Shown here in pieces: positions 12,201 to 18,877 of a stretch of DNA of 44,533 nucleotides. A program made the translations under genes and the position numbers. Source of the stretch: Pseudomonas donghuensis (lineage in GTDB: Bacteria; Pseudomonadota; Gammaproteobacteria; Pseudomonadales; Pseudomonadaceae); the NCBI RefSeq assembly GCF_000259195.1, contig NZ_JH650762.1, positions 124,183 through 168,715 of the forward strand. Reading direction: 5' to 3'. The notes under the pieces are model-generated. The model did no database searches and was not told the origin of the DNA. It saw only the letters and a list, made by a program, of their open reading frames with translations. Every line of letters starts with the position of its first letter. The stretch's first letter is position 1.

Positions 12201-14351
12201 TGCGCCAAACAGGGTGGTGTGGCCCAGGTCGGCCGCAATGGTCGAGACCACCGCCATGCTTTGCGCCCCGGCCAGCGGCAGGGTCTGCAGGATGCCCTGG
12301 ACATAGTTGACCAGCGAGCGATGGGCCAGGGTCACGCCTTTGGCCTGGCCGGTAGAGCCGGAGGTGTAAATCACATACGCCAGGTGCTCGGGGTCCAGCG
12401 CCAGCTGCAGGTCATCGTCACGGTATGCGCTGGTCGATGCCTGCTCGCCATCGAGCAGCAGCACCTGCAGCGTGTCCAGTGCCGGCAAGCGCTCAAGCAG
12501 GGCCTGCTGGGTCAACAGCAGGCTCACCTGGCTGTCTTGCAGCAGGTAGGCCAGGCGCTCGCGCGGATACTGCGGATCGAACGGCACATAGGCCCCACCG
12601 GCCTTGAGGATGGCCAGCAGGCCGACGATCATCTCCAGCGAGCGCTCAACGGCAATCCCCACCAGCACATCCGGGCCTACGCCCTGGGCCTGCAGATGGC
12701 GGGCCAGCTGGTTGGCCCGGGCGTTGAGCTGCTGATAGCTCAGGCTGCGCCCGGCAAAGGTCACCGCGGTGCGCTGCGGCCAGGCAACGGCTTGGCGCTC
12801 GATCAACTGGTGGATGCACAACCGCGCATCGCTCACCGTCGGGCTCGGGCCCGACTGCTGGAGCACCGCCTCGCGGGCCTGCGCCGAGAGCATCGGCAAT
12901 TCGCCGAGCGCCAGCTGCGGCGCCTGGACCATCGCCGTCAGCAGGTTCAGCCAGTGTTCGGCCATGCGCGCGATGGTGGCCGGGGCGAACAGTTCACTGC
13001 GGTAGGTGAAGGCCGCATGCAGTTGCCCGCCGCGCTCGAAGGTGTCCAGGGTGAGGTCAAAGCGGGTGGTCCGGCTGGTCCACTCCAGCGCCTGAAACTG
13101 CAGGCCGCCAGCGCTATGCACGGCGCTCAGGTCGGCGACTTGCGGCTGATGGTTGTACATCACCTGGAACAGCGGATTGTGGCCACTGTCGCGTTCTACG
13201 CGCAGGCCCTCGACCAATTGCTCGAACGGCAATTCCTGATGGGCCTGCGCCCCCAGCGCCGTGCCCTTGATCTGTTGCAGCAAGGTACTGACGGCGGCAC
13301 TGGGGTCGAACTGCAGGCGCAGCACCTGGGTGTTGACGAAGAAGCCGATCAGGCCCTCGACCTCACTGCGATTGCGATTGGCGATGGGCACGCCAATGCG
13401 GATGTCGTCCTGGCCGCTGTAGCGCTGCAGCAAGAGCCCGAAGCCGCCCAGCAACAGCATGAACAGGGTGATGTTGTGCTGGCGGGCGGCGCCGCGCAGT
13501 TGCTCGGCCAGCACTGGCGGCACACTGAATTCATGACGGGCGCCGACCTGGCTGGGCCGTGGCGGACGCGGATAATCCAGCGCCAGCGCCAGCACCGGGT
13601 GTTCATCACCCAGCTGGGCGCGCCAGTAGTCCAGTTGCCGGGCCTGCTCACCCGCCTCCAGCCAGCGCCGCTGCCACAGGGCATAGTCACTGTACTGAAT
13701 CGGCAAGGCCGGCAGGTCCAGCGCCTGGCCACGGTCGGCAGCGTCGTAACGGCGAATGAATTCGTCGATCAGCACGTTCATCGACCAGCCGTCGGCGACG
13801 ATGTGGTGCATGACCAGCAGCAACACATGCGCCTGCTCGCCCATACGCACCAGGCTCACCCGCAGCAGTGGCCCCTGGGCCAGGTCAAACGGCAACAGGG
13901 CCTGGCGCTCGGCTTCGGCCCGTACCCAGGCTTCGCGCTGGTCTTCAGGCTGGTCGCTGACATCGTGCCGGGCAATCTGCAGCGCCTGCGTCACCGGCAC
14001 CCGCTGCGGCAGGTCATCCGCCCCCTGGATGAACGCGGTGCGCAGGGTTTCGTGACGCGCCAGCAGGCCGGCGAAGGCCGCTTCCAGCGCCTGGATGTTG
14101 AGGGCACCGTTGAGGCGCACGGCGCTGGGCAGGTTGTAGGCGCCACTGCCGGGCTCCAGTTGCCAGAGCAACCACATGCGCTGTTGCGCATACGAAAGGC
14201 TTCCCTGATCGGCCGTTGCAATCTGCGCCGGAATCGGAAACTGGGCAAAGTCGACACCCTCGCGGCGAAGGCTTTCGAGGAAGATCCGGCGCTTTTCCAG
14301 CGGCAACTCTATGAATCGGCGGGCAAGCTTGCGAGCATCTTCGGCATTCAT
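3300..14351 (-). CDS. Pyoverdine-type NRPS, three modules (C-A-T, C-A-T-E, C-A-T)
   Basis: A 3683-residue synthetase. Module 1: C domain (HHIVADGWS near 184), A domain (YTSGSTGQAKG near 664, YGPTE near 803), carrier LGGHSLL near 1055. Module 2: C (HHIISDGWS near 1246), A (core 3 near 1724, YGPTE near 1861), carrier LGGDSII near 2109, epimerisation domain (HHLVVDGVSW near 2289). Module 3: C (NHHILMDGWS near 2759), A (core 3 near 3226), carrier LGGHSLL near 3618. Specificity residues as I align them: DLTKVGHVGK (Asp-like), DAEDIGAISK and DGEACGGVTK. The last two have Glu at position 239, typical of basic side chains such as Lys, Orn or hydroxyornithine; which one is uncertain. Module 2 should deliver a D residue. 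It starts with a C domain and has no loading module, so it must receive a chain from another synthetase, presumably a PvdL-like chromophore enzyme. There is no terminal thioesterase, and the next gene follows after one base. An iron-starvation promoter element lies 57 bases upstream. Confidence 0.96.
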   Translation of the reverse strand: MNAEDARKLARRFIELPLEKRRIFLESLRREGVDFAQFPIPAQIATADQGSLSYAQQRMWLLWQLEPGSGAYNLPSAVRLNGALNIQALEAAFAGLLARHETLRTAFIQGADDLPQRVPVTQALQIARHDVSDQPEDQREAWVRAEAERQALLPFDLAQGPLLRVSLVRMGEQAHVLLLVMHHIVADGWSMNVLIDEFIRRYDAADRGQALDLPALPIQYSDYALWQRRWLEAGEQARQLDYWRAQLGDEHPVLALALDYPRPPRPSQVGARHEFSVPPVLAEQLRGAARQHNITLFMLLLGGFGLLLQRYSGQDDIRIGVPIANRNRSEVEGLIGFFVNTQVLRLQFDPSAAVSTLLQQIKGTALGAQAHQELPFEQLVEGLRVERDSGHNPLFQVMYNHQPQVADLSAVHSAGGLQFQALEWTSRTTRFDLTLDTFERGGQLHAAFTYRSELFAPATIARMAEHWLNLLTAMVQAPQLALGELPMLSAQAREAVLQQSGPSPTVSDARLCIHQLIERQAVAWPQRTAVTFAGRSLSYQQLNARANQLARHLQAQGVGPDVLVGIAVERSLEMIVGLLAILKAGGAYVPFDPQYPRERLAYLLQDSQVSLLLTQQALLERLPALDTLQVLLLDGEQASTSAYRDDDLQLALDPEHLAYVIYTSGSTGQAKGVTLAHRSLVNYVQGILQTLPLAGAQSMAVVSTIAADLGHTTLFGALCSGCTLHVLDLDLTLDAERFAAYMAREQIDVLKIVPSHIEALLSDSHRGAGLPRQCLVLGGEAASPALLERIAAWAPACQVINHYGPTESTVGALTAPIEPSPGSVPALGRPLPNLCARVLDGNLQVLPAGVNGELLLGGAGLARGYHRRPGLTAERFVPDPHGQAGQRLYRTGDLTSYRDDGQIRFHGRIDHQVKIRGYRIELDEISACLRRQVAVRDAVTRLATVGGQAQIVAYLVLDESQANSGEHAFTAQLQQRLGEVLPEYMLPAHYVVLAALPLTLNGKLDLRALAAIELQARQVPYQAPQNAVQEQLAQIWAQVLEVERVGLQDNFFNLGGHSLLATQIISRVRRLLQVDVPLRSLFESATLAEFARQVQQAGTASSRPALQRVSPGQPLPASFAQQRQWLLWTLEPQSQAYHTPIVVQLRGQLERTALEQTFAALVARHEAFRTRFSQQQGTLYQIVDADDPLIVRWERLEQADSAQIQASVGAEIATLFDLERGPLLRVKVLEVAAEHFILVVTLHHIISDGWSMGVLGREFAALYGAFQRQQPLSLAPLAVQYGDYAHWQRRWLEGGELARQLDYWRGQLGSEHPVLELATDHPRQAGQHYREGRVELHLPVELEQRIRQLARRNNLTLFQVFIASFALLLQRYSGQDDIRIGMPISNRNAEELEGLVGFFVNTLVMRLPLAAQASVNALLAQARDTALAAQAHQDLPFDKLVEALNPQRSLQHNPLFQVMYNHLNTVGAAAAGNSLPHLSAQEMLLPGGMAQFELTLETLETDHGIQAAFIYAAELFNAATIESMARHWQNLLRAMVEHPEQAIGQLRVQDDRQWQALLAGACGQAPAVHAESLVELFAARVQQQPEALALIEGEQRLSYAELDRRSNQLARHLRAAGVGPEVRVGLLAERGMALVTALLAIFKAGGAYVPLDPQYPPERLNYMLEDSGVQLLLGHRQLLDGLRLDSTCRRLVLEDPLGSGSSEALEHAQVSAQSLAYVIYTSGSTGQPKGVAVEHGALAMHCQAAAARYALSAEDRLLQFASVSFDAAAEQIFMPLIQGAALLVGDVTHWSYEALLAQVQAHGLSVLDLPPSYLTGIIAAAAPGSPALNVRACILGGEAWSQQQVAALEHLRGVQLYNAYGPTEALISPLIWACEPSGEAAPYAPIGTPVGARSAYLLDAQLNPVPGGVVGELYLGGEGLARGYLQRPGLTAQQFVPDPFGASGARLYRSGDLGRQRADGVIEYLGRIDHQVKIRGLRIELGEIEARLRAHRQVSAVAVLAQPGAQGPQLVAYVVAPGADQGLLEQLKAHLRTRLPEHMLPVHWLLLEQLPLNANGKLDRQALPLPQVAAQAAFQAPRNAMERQLAAIWAEVLKREQVGVQDNFFELGGDSIISIQVVSRARQAGIHFSAKALFQYQTVQGVAAVARRGEAPAALARGEVSGEQILLPIQQAFFAEAIAERQHWNQSVLLEPQQHLDPQHLEQALQALVKHHDALRLSFVESAEGWSAHYRQAPLPGLLVQARVQDSAGLTRVCDELQRSLDLAQGPLLRGLLATLADGSQRLFLAIHHLVVDGVSWRILFEDLQSVYRQLHAGQAVALAARTSAYQGWAEHLQRLADSPQLRDELAFWQAQGQGAGGPLPGSRSLAPALNRHAHTLYSRLDAATTRQLLQQAPQAYRTQVNDLLLTALAQVICRWTGEPSLHIQLEGHGREELFEGLDLSRTVGWFTSLFPLRLTPRTEVGASLKAIKEQLRAVPNKGIGYGVLRYLADPATRQQLAALPGAPIIFNYLGQFDGSFADAQALLRPAGDSGSRDQSPDAPLGAPLTLNGQVYEGRLSLGWTFSTEVFEPALIARLAEDYSAALQALIEHCCAPQQGGLTPSDVALAALDQAQLDSLPLVPGEIDDLYPLSPMQQGMLFHALYAQGNGDYVNQMQVEVRGLEVARFRQAWKQTLQAHDILRSGFIWQGELPQPLQFVRKQVELPFAEFDWRGRADLDQAVQALARSDREQGFDLQQAPLLRLSLVRCDNDRYQFIYTNHHILMDGWSYAQLLGEVLERYHGHTPLAAAGRYRDYIAWLQAQDAAASAGFWQQQLAGLEAPTHLAPALAAYGQVSEAGGRATYAQSLDRSGTEALVSFARASKVTVNTLVQAAWLLLLQRYTGQASVAFGATVAGRPAQVPGADRQIGLFINTLPVIANPQPFLTVGQWLQQVQALSLAMGEHEATPLFEIQRWAGLGGEALFDSLLVFENYPVAEALQRQADSGLQFGPLRSHEQTHYPLALAVELGESLHLGFDYAAGQFSAQAVQRLAAHVLNLLEQFMAGSDVRLGEIALPLAAERAQAHQRNLQQGPGDYPLVHQRIAQWAVQQPQQPAVLQGERVLSFAALERRANQLAHALVARGVGPEVRVAVGLGRDEAMLVALLAVLKAGGAYVPLDINYPAERLAYLLEDSAAALLLSDSRLAWEVSLPAQLEVLHLDRLCLDDWPQQAPVVAIEPDNLAYIIYTSGSTGQPKGVAVAHGPLAMHCARIGERYGMSASDCELLFMSFAFDGAHERWLTTLTHGGRVLLRDDSLWTPEQTFEALHRHGVTVAAFPPVYLQQLAELAERRGNPPAVRIYCFGGDAVAQASFELARRALKPEFIINGYGPTETVVTPLIWKAAASDTCGAAYAPIGSRVGERSVQVLDAALNLLPDGLAGELYLGGYGVARGYLNRPGLTAERFVPDPSGSIGGRLYRSGDLVRQRVSGIVDCLGRIDHQVKVRGFRIELGEIEACLQAQPGVAEAVVVARDGAHGKTLVGYLVASRDGLAEAPATWLSALKVQLQSQLPAYMVPSQLMQLEQLPVTPNGKLDRKALPAPQALHGSEAYQAPASDLQRRLATIWQQVLKVERVGLLDNFFELGGHSLLATQATAQAQLELGADLALELIFKARSLAEYAEAVAACMRSNREEDLSDMFDFLNELEAN

Positions 14352-14407
14352 CGACTTTCATCCATCCAGAGGAACAACGAGCCCGCAGGCCCGGTAATTC
14401 AAGAAAA

Positions 14408-14431
14408 ACGGATGACTGCGAAGGAAAATTA
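14408..14431 (-). promoter_or_regulatory. Iron-starvation (PvdS/PfrI-type) promoter element for the NRPS operon
   Basis: Read on the minus strand: TAATT, 16 bases, CGT. The known IS-box pattern for PvdS-type extracytoplasmic sigma factors is TAAAT-N16/17-CGT, so this has one mismatch and the exact spacing. It lies 57 bases upstream of the NRPS start codon. The same variant with the same spacing is found upstream of mbtH (24323-24346), which supports it. Binding by the sigma factor is inference. Confidence 0.72.
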
Positions 14432-14577
14432 AGCGCAACTGGCCAGATCCCCCGGCGCCTCTGAAACATTTGCTTTCAACTAACCCTGCGGGTTTTACGA
14501 TTCTCGTTCGTCTTATCTATTGCAGTCCCAAGGCTGAGCATCGGCTCGACCTCAATTTCTCTGAAAAGACACCTGCA

Positions 14578-15786
14578 ATGTCCCAAAAACCGAAAAAGTC
14601 CAAATCCAGACTGTGGTTCCTGGTCCATAGCTGGCTTGCCCTGCCGATCTGGTTCTTCGTCCTGATCGTCTGCGTTACCGGCACCCTGGCGGTGGTCAGC
14701 CAGGAAATCGTCTGGCTGGCCAACCCCGATGTGCGCGCCAGCAAGCCCGATGGCAACGCCGAGCGGCTGAGCTTCCAGCAGGTGCTCGATGCCCTGCACA
14801 AGGCCGAACCGGACATGGCGGTGCGCTTTATCAGCCAGCCGGACGGTTCGCACTTTGCACTGACCGCGGCGGTGACCTTCCCCGATGGCAGCGCGCCGAC
14901 CCTGTACGTCAACCCCTACACCGGGGCGATCCAGGGCAAGAGCCCATCGTTCAACTTTGAGGCCTTCACCCGTGCCTTGCACGGCTGGTGGCTGGTGCCG
15001 TTCACCAACGGCTACAGCTGGGGCTGGTACCTGGTGTCGCTGCTCGGCCTGCCGATGCTGGCCTCGCTGGTCACCGGGCTTGTGGTCTATAAACGGTTCT
15101 GGAAGGGCTTCTTCAAGCCTACATTGCGCTTTAACCATGGCGCGCGGATCTTCTGGGGCGACTTCCACCGCCTGAGCGGCATCTGGTCGATCTGGTTCAT
15201 TGCGGTGATTTCCATCACTGGCACCTGGTTCCTGATCCAGGCGATCCTGGCCGACAACCACGTCACGATCTCCACCGAGCCGGTGGTGCCAGTAATTGCC
15301 CGCGAAGACGTGCCACGCACCGAAGCCGGCACACCTGCCCCGCGCATCAGCCTGGATGACGCCACGCGCATCGCCAAGGAGCAGATCGCCGGCCTGGACG
15401 TCAGCTTCGTCTCCCTGCCCGGCAACGCCTATGCCCACCTCTACCTGGGCGGGCGCGGCTGGTACCCGCTGATGTTCCAGACGGTCAACGTCAACCCGTA
15501 CAACAGCAAGATCGAGTCGCAGTTCTTGATCGACGACCGCTCGACCCTGGAGTTCGTTACCGAATCCATGCGACCGCTGCACACCGGTGACTTCGGCGGC
15601 CTGACCATCAAGCTGATCTGGGCCTTCTTCGGCCTGGTGCTGTCGATGATGGTGTTGAGCGGCCTGCTGATCTGGACCAAGCGCACCGCCCAGGCCACCG
15701 CCGCTGCCCTCAAGCGCGAGCGCAAGCCGCACAAGCAGGCCACCACCGCTACCGATACCGATACCGTCACGGAGGCGAGCCTATGA
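14578..15786 (+). CDS. fpvG: PepSY-domain inner membrane protein, FpvG-like ferripyoverdine reductase
   Basis: 402 residues; start chosen at MSQKPKK, since the longer frame upstream has no membrane-protein character. Four hydrophobic helices are visible (about residues 11-40, 145-170, 198-222 and 342-364), with a periplasmic PepSY-like region between the first pair and another between the last pair, as in PepSY-associated transmembrane proteins. Histidines in VHSW and FHRLSG sit near membrane helices. In P. aeruginosa FpvG (PA2403) reduces ferripyoverdine iron in the periplasm so that the siderophore can be recycled. The gene heads an eight-gene operon in the PA2403-PA2410 order and overlaps fpvH by an ATGA. 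It is divergent from the NRPS gene. I see no iron-starvation box on this strand in the 230-base gap. Confidence 0.9.
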   Translation: MSQKPKKSKSRLWFLVHSWLALPIWFFVLIVCVTGTLAVVSQEIVWLANPDVRASKPDGNAERLSFQQVLDALHKAEPDMAVRFISQPDGSHFALTAAVTFPDGSAPTLYVNPYTGAIQGKSPSFNFEAFTRALHGWWLVPFTNGYSWGWYLVSLLGLPMLASLVTGLVVYKRFWKGFFKPTLRFNHGARIFWGDFHRLSGIWSIWFIAVISITGTWFLIQAILADNHVTISTEPVVPVIAREDVPRTEAGTPAPRISLDDATRIAKEQIAGLDVSFVSLPGNAYAHLYLGGRGWYPLMFQTVNVNPYNSKIESQFLIDDRSTLEFVTESMRPLHTGDFGGLTIKLIWAFFGLVLSMMVLSGLLIWTKRTAQATAAALKRERKPHKQATTATDTDTVTEASL

Positions 15787-16319
15787 GCAAGGCAGCCGTT
15801 ATGCCGCAAAGCCCGCTGAGCCGCTTCTGGCACAAATGGCGCTTTCACCTGAACATCCTGCTGTTGCTGATCCCGCTTGGCTTCATGCCCAAGTATTTTG
15901 CCGACGCCGCGATGTTTCGCGGTGACAGCGGCCTGGGCGAGCGTGAGCTCGGCGAGGTCAAGGTCGGCCCGTGGAGCGTGCAACTGGCCGAGTTGCGCGA
16001 CGAGGCACCGCGCGCCGATGGCCCTGCCGGTTACTTCAAGGCGTTCAATATCGCCCTGTGCCAGGCCTGCATCGCCGAGGTCAAGGCCGCTTACCTGCGC
16101 ATCGGCAAGCCGCGCAGCCTGCGCGCCGCCGGGACGATCTTCTTCGGCACCCCGTACCGCATGAGCACCGGCCTGCCGATCCCGCTCAAGACCCGTGCGG
16201 ACGCCGAGCTCTGGATCACCCTCGAAGGTTGGGACGGCAGCATGCACCAGGCCGCCGTGCCGTTGAGCAAGGCCTCGCCGGCTACCGTTGCCTGGCTGAA
16301 CAAACAAGGAGGCAAATGA
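15783..16319 (+). CDS. fpvH: FpvH-like membrane-anchored accessory protein
   Basis: 178 residues. One N-terminal transmembrane segment (about residues 20-40, FHLNILLLLIPLGFMP) is followed by a region probably exposed to the periplasm. This contains a C-Q-A-C pair (in LCQACIAEVKAAY), which could bind metal or form a disulfide. The start ATG overlaps the fpvG stop (ATGA), and the stop overlaps the fpvJ start. By position and size it matches PA2404 (FpvH), one of the membrane partners of the FpvG reductase in P. aeruginosa. Its own biochemical role is not established by the sequence. Confidence 0.85.
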   Translation: MSKAAVMPQSPLSRFWHKWRFHLNILLLLIPLGFMPKYFADAAMFRGDSGLGERELGEVKVGPWSVQLAELRDEAPRADGPAGYFKAFNIALCQACIAEVKAAYLRIGKPRSLRAAGTIFFGTPYRMSTGLPIPLKTRADAELWITLEGWDGSMHQAAVPLSKASPATVAWLNKQGGK

Positions 16320-16633
16320 TGAAATTTCGTAAGCAGCTCCTGCCCTTGCTGCTGCTCGGCGCTGCCGGCCAGGCGTTGGCACACAACCCGATGTGCGAAT
16401 GCAAGGCCGTCGACGGCGGCCAGATCCAGTGCACCGGCGGTTTTTCCGATGGCAGCGGCGCGCCGGGGGTCACCCTCGATGTGATCGGCTATGACGAATC
16501 GATCCTGGTGCCCGGCAAGCTTGGCGATGACTCGAAGCTGACCTTCAAGCGCCCGGACGGCGAGTTCTACGTGCTGTTCGACGCCGGCCCCGGCCACGTG
16601 GTGGAAATCGACTACGCAGATATCGAGCAATGA
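16319..16633 (+). CDS. fpvJ: FpvJ-like small periplasmic protein
   Basis: 104 residues with a clear Sec signal peptide (MKFRKQLLPLLLLGAAGQALA, cleavage after about residue 21). The mature protein begins with HNPMCECKA, a His/Cys cluster that could hold metal, followed by a short beta-rich domain with one more Cys. Two consecutive ATG codons are present (16316 and 16319). AAGGAGG at 16306-16312 sits 6 bases from the second and only 3 from the first, so I chose the second. Corresponds to PA2405 (FpvJ) in order and size; proposed in P. aeruginosa to act with FpvG, FpvH and FpvK. Overlaps fpvK by four bases. Confidence 0.85.
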   Translation: MKFRKQLLPLLLLGAAGQALAHNPMCECKAVDGGQIQCTGGFSDGSGAPGVTLDVIGYDESILVPGKLGDDSKLTFKRPDGEFYVLFDAGPGHVVEIDYADIEQ

Positions 16634-17199
16634 GCCGCGTCCAGGTAGTGCGCCCGGCCGGCGCCGGGCATGAAACCCTTTACGTGCTGCTGGTCAGCCT
16701 GCTGATTCTGGCCGTGGCCGCCGGCATCGTCGCCCTGCGCGGCGAACGCCTTGACGAGGTCAGCATCGAGGCCCATCAGCTGGATGCCCGCCGCGACCTC
16801 AATGCCGCCGAACAAGGGGTGTACGCCGACTTGCGGGTGGCGTTCGACGAGATCCAGGCACGCCGCGAAGAGGAGCCGCAACTGCTGGCTGTCGAAGTCC
16901 TCGCCGAAGAAGGTTTCCCTCCATTTGTGCTCGACGCCAGTAGCGCCAGCCGCGGCCAGCACCAGTGGCAACTGCTGCAGGAGCGTGCCTATCTGGGCCT
17001 GAGCCAGGCCAACGCGGTGGCCGGCAGTTTCCTTCTGCTGGTGCCTGAAGCCCTGGACGGCGCCGCCGATGTCTGGCTGCAGCGCAGCCCCTCCGCCGCC
17101 GTGCCTGCCGACTTCAGCCAGGCCGCCCTGATCGCCGCCGGCTGGCAACAGATCGCCGCCCACTACGACGCCGGCGTCACCCGCCAGCATCGTCATTGA
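16630..17199 (+). CDS. fpvK: FpvK-like single-pass membrane protein
   Basis: 189 residues with one N-terminal membrane helix (about residues 17-39, LYVLLVSLLILAVAAGIVAL) and then a charged, probably periplasmic domain rich in Glu and Ala. It overlaps the fpvJ stop by ATGA. This is the position of PA2406 (FpvK); the protein resembles the DUF6162 type found in siderophore-metal transport loci. Function is inferred only from the conserved gene order. The C-terminus ends in TRQHRH, which could contribute metal ligands, though this is speculation. Confidence 0.83.
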   Translation: MSRVQVVRPAGAGHETLYVLLVSLLILAVAAGIVALRGERLDEVSIEAHQLDARRDLNAAEQGVYADLRVAFDEIQARREEEPQLLAVEVLAEEGFPPFVLDASSASRGQHQWQLLQERAYLGLSQANAVAGSFLLLVPEALDGAADVWLQRSPSAAVPADFSQAALIAAGWQQIAAHYDAGVTRQHRH

Positions 17200-17213
17200 C
17201 ACAAGGACGCCCC

Positions 17214-18131
17214 ATGTTTCGCGCCACCCTCGCCCGTCGCCTTCTCAGTGTGTTCCTCGCCTGCGCCCTGCCCGCCCTGGCCCTGGCCGATACCGGCAAG
17301 CCGCTGCGCATCGGCATCACCCTGCACCCGTACTACAGCTACGTGAGCAACATCGTCGGTGACAAGGCCGAGGTGGTGCCGCTGATTCCGGCCGGCTTCA
17401 ACCCCCACGCCTACGAGCCGCGCGCCGAGGACATCAAGCGCATCGGCACCCTGGACGTGATCGTGCTCAACGGCGTTGGCCATGATGATTTTGCCGACCG
17501 GATGATCGCCGCCAGCGAAAAACCCAACATCACCACCATCGAATCCAACAGCAACGTGCCGCTGCTGGCCGCTACCGGCGTGGCCGCGCGCGGCGCCGGC
17601 AAGGTGGTCAACCCGCACACCTTCCTGTCGATCAGCGCCAGCATCGCCCAGGTCAACAACATCGCCCGCGAGCTGGGCAAGCTCGACCCGGACAACGCCA
17701 AGTACTACAGCCAGAACGCCCGCGCCTATGCCAAGCGCCTGCGCAAGCTGCGCGCCGAAGCCCTGGCCCAGGTCACCGAAGCGCCGGGCGCGGAGTTTCG
17801 CGTGGCGACCATCCACGCCGCCTACGACTACCTGGTGCGCGAGTTCGGCCTGGAAGTCACCGCAGTGGTGGAGCCGGCCCACGGCATCGAACCCAGCCCC
17901 AGCCAGCTGAAAAAGACCATCGACCAGCTCAAGGCCCTGGACGTGAAGGTGATCTTCTCGGAGATGGACTTCCCCTCGGCCTATGTCGAAACCATCCAGC
18001 GCGAATCGGGGGTGAAGATCTACCCACTGACGCACATCTCCTACGGCGACTACAGCAAGGAGAAGTACGAAGTCGAGATGAAGCGCAACCTCGACACCGT
18101 GGTGCGGGCGATCAAGGAGTCCCAGGCATGA
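17214..18131 (+). CDS. fpvC: Periplasmic metal/siderophore-binding protein, FpvC-like
   Basis: 305 residues, family of ZnuA/MntC-type (cluster A-I) substrate-binding proteins. Signal peptide at residues 1-26 (ends in ALPALALA). The motif NPHAYEP, a His in ATIHAAYDY, and EMDFPSAY near the C-terminus are at positions where this family places metal ligands. The start is the ATG at 17214; an upstream in-frame TTG at 17196 lies before the signal sequence and is not needed. In P. aeruginosa FpvC (PA2407) and FpvF bind ferripyoverdine or its released iron in the periplasm. Coupled to fpvD by ATGA. Confidence 0.9.
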   Translation: MFRATLARRLLSVFLACALPALALADTGKPLRIGITLHPYYSYVSNIVGDKAEVVPLIPAGFNPHAYEPRAEDIKRIGTLDVIVLNGVGHDDFADRMIAASEKPNITTIESNSNVPLLAATGVAARGAGKVVNPHTFLSISASIAQVNNIARELGKLDPDNAKYYSQNARAYAKRLRKLRAEALAQVTEAPGAEFRVATIHAAYDYLVREFGLEVTAVVEPAHGIEPSPSQLKKTIDQLKALDVKVIFSEMDFPSAYVETIQRESGVKIYPLTHISYGDYSKEKYEVEMKRNLDTVVRAIKESQA

Positions 18132-18877
18132 CCGTGGCCCAGCCGCTGCTCAACCGCGCCTGCGGGCCGGACATCGCCTTTGCCGAGGTCGACCTGACCC
18201 TGGGCCGCACGCGGATCCTCGACAAGGTCAGCTTCAACGTCGCCGCCGGCAGCGTGCATGCGCTGGTCGGCCCCAACGGCGGTGGCAAGAGCTCGCTGAT
18301 CAAGACCCTGCTCGGGCAGATGCCGCACCAGGGCCAGTTGACCCTGACCTGGCCCGGCGACGAGCAGATCATCGGCTACGTGCCCCAGGCCCTGGAGTTC
18401 GACCGTGGCCTGCCGATGACCGTCGATGACTTCATGGCCGCCATGTGCCAGCGTCGCCCGGCGTTTCTTGGCCTGTCACGCAAGGTGGCGCCGGCCATCG
18501 ATGCCGCGCTGCAGCGGGTCGGCATGCTCGACAAGCGCAAGCGGCGCATGGGCGCCCTCTCCGGTGGCGAGCGCCAGCGCGTGCTGCTGGCCCAGGGGCT
18601 GATCCCGGCGCCGCAATTGCTGGTGCTCGACGAGCCGATGTCGGCGCTGGACGAAGCCGGTATCCAGGTATTCGAACGCCTGCTGCACGACTGGCGCGCC
18701 GCCGGCACCACGGTGCTGTGGATCGAGCATGACCTGCAAGCCGTGGCGCGCCTGGCCGACCGCGTCACCGGCCTCAGCCGCCGGGTGCTGTTCGACGCGC
18801 CGCCAACCCAGGCGCTGACCCCGGAGCGCCTGCTCAGCCTGTTCTCCATTCACCCGCGCAGCGAGAGCACCGCCTGA
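18128..18877 (+). CDS. fpvD: ABC transporter ATP-binding protein, FpvD-like
   Basis: 249 residues. Walker A GPNGGGKSS (about residues 56-64), signature LSGGERQR (about 142-149), Walker B LLVLDEPMSALD (about 162-173) and the switch His in WIEHD are all intact, so the ATPase should be active. Paired with the permease FpvE it forms the inner membrane transporter of the locus, as PA2408 does in P. aeruginosa. Overlaps fpvC by four bases and fpvE by one base. Confidence 0.93.
   Translation: MTVAQPLLNRACGPDIAFAEVDLTLGRTRILDKVSFNVAAGSVHALVGPNGGGKSSLIKTLLGQMPHQGQLTLTWPGDEQIIGYVPQALEFDRGLPMTVDDFMAAMCQRRPAFLGLSRKVAPAIDAALQRVGMLDKRKRRMGALSGGERQRVLLAQGLIPAPQLLVLDEPMSALDEAGIQVFERLLHDWRAAGTTVLWIEHDLQAVARLADRVTGLSRRVLFDAPPTQALTPERLLSLFSIHPRSESTA

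Noticed and set aside
41..14432. Very long plus-strand frames opposite the NRPS genes (41-3322, 7716-11141, 11946-14432)
   Set aside because: They lie antisense to clear NRPS domains, have low-complexity Gln/Arg/Leu-rich translations without motifs, and are a consequence of third-position GC bias.
14481..14507. TAACC...CGT as an iron-starvation box for fpvG
   Set aside because: The spacing is 19 bases instead of 16-17 and the first element has two mismatches.
14476..15732. 418-codon minus-strand frame opposite fpvG
   Set aside because: The plus strand encodes a four-helix PepSY protein in a conserved operon; the antisense translation has no recognisable feature.
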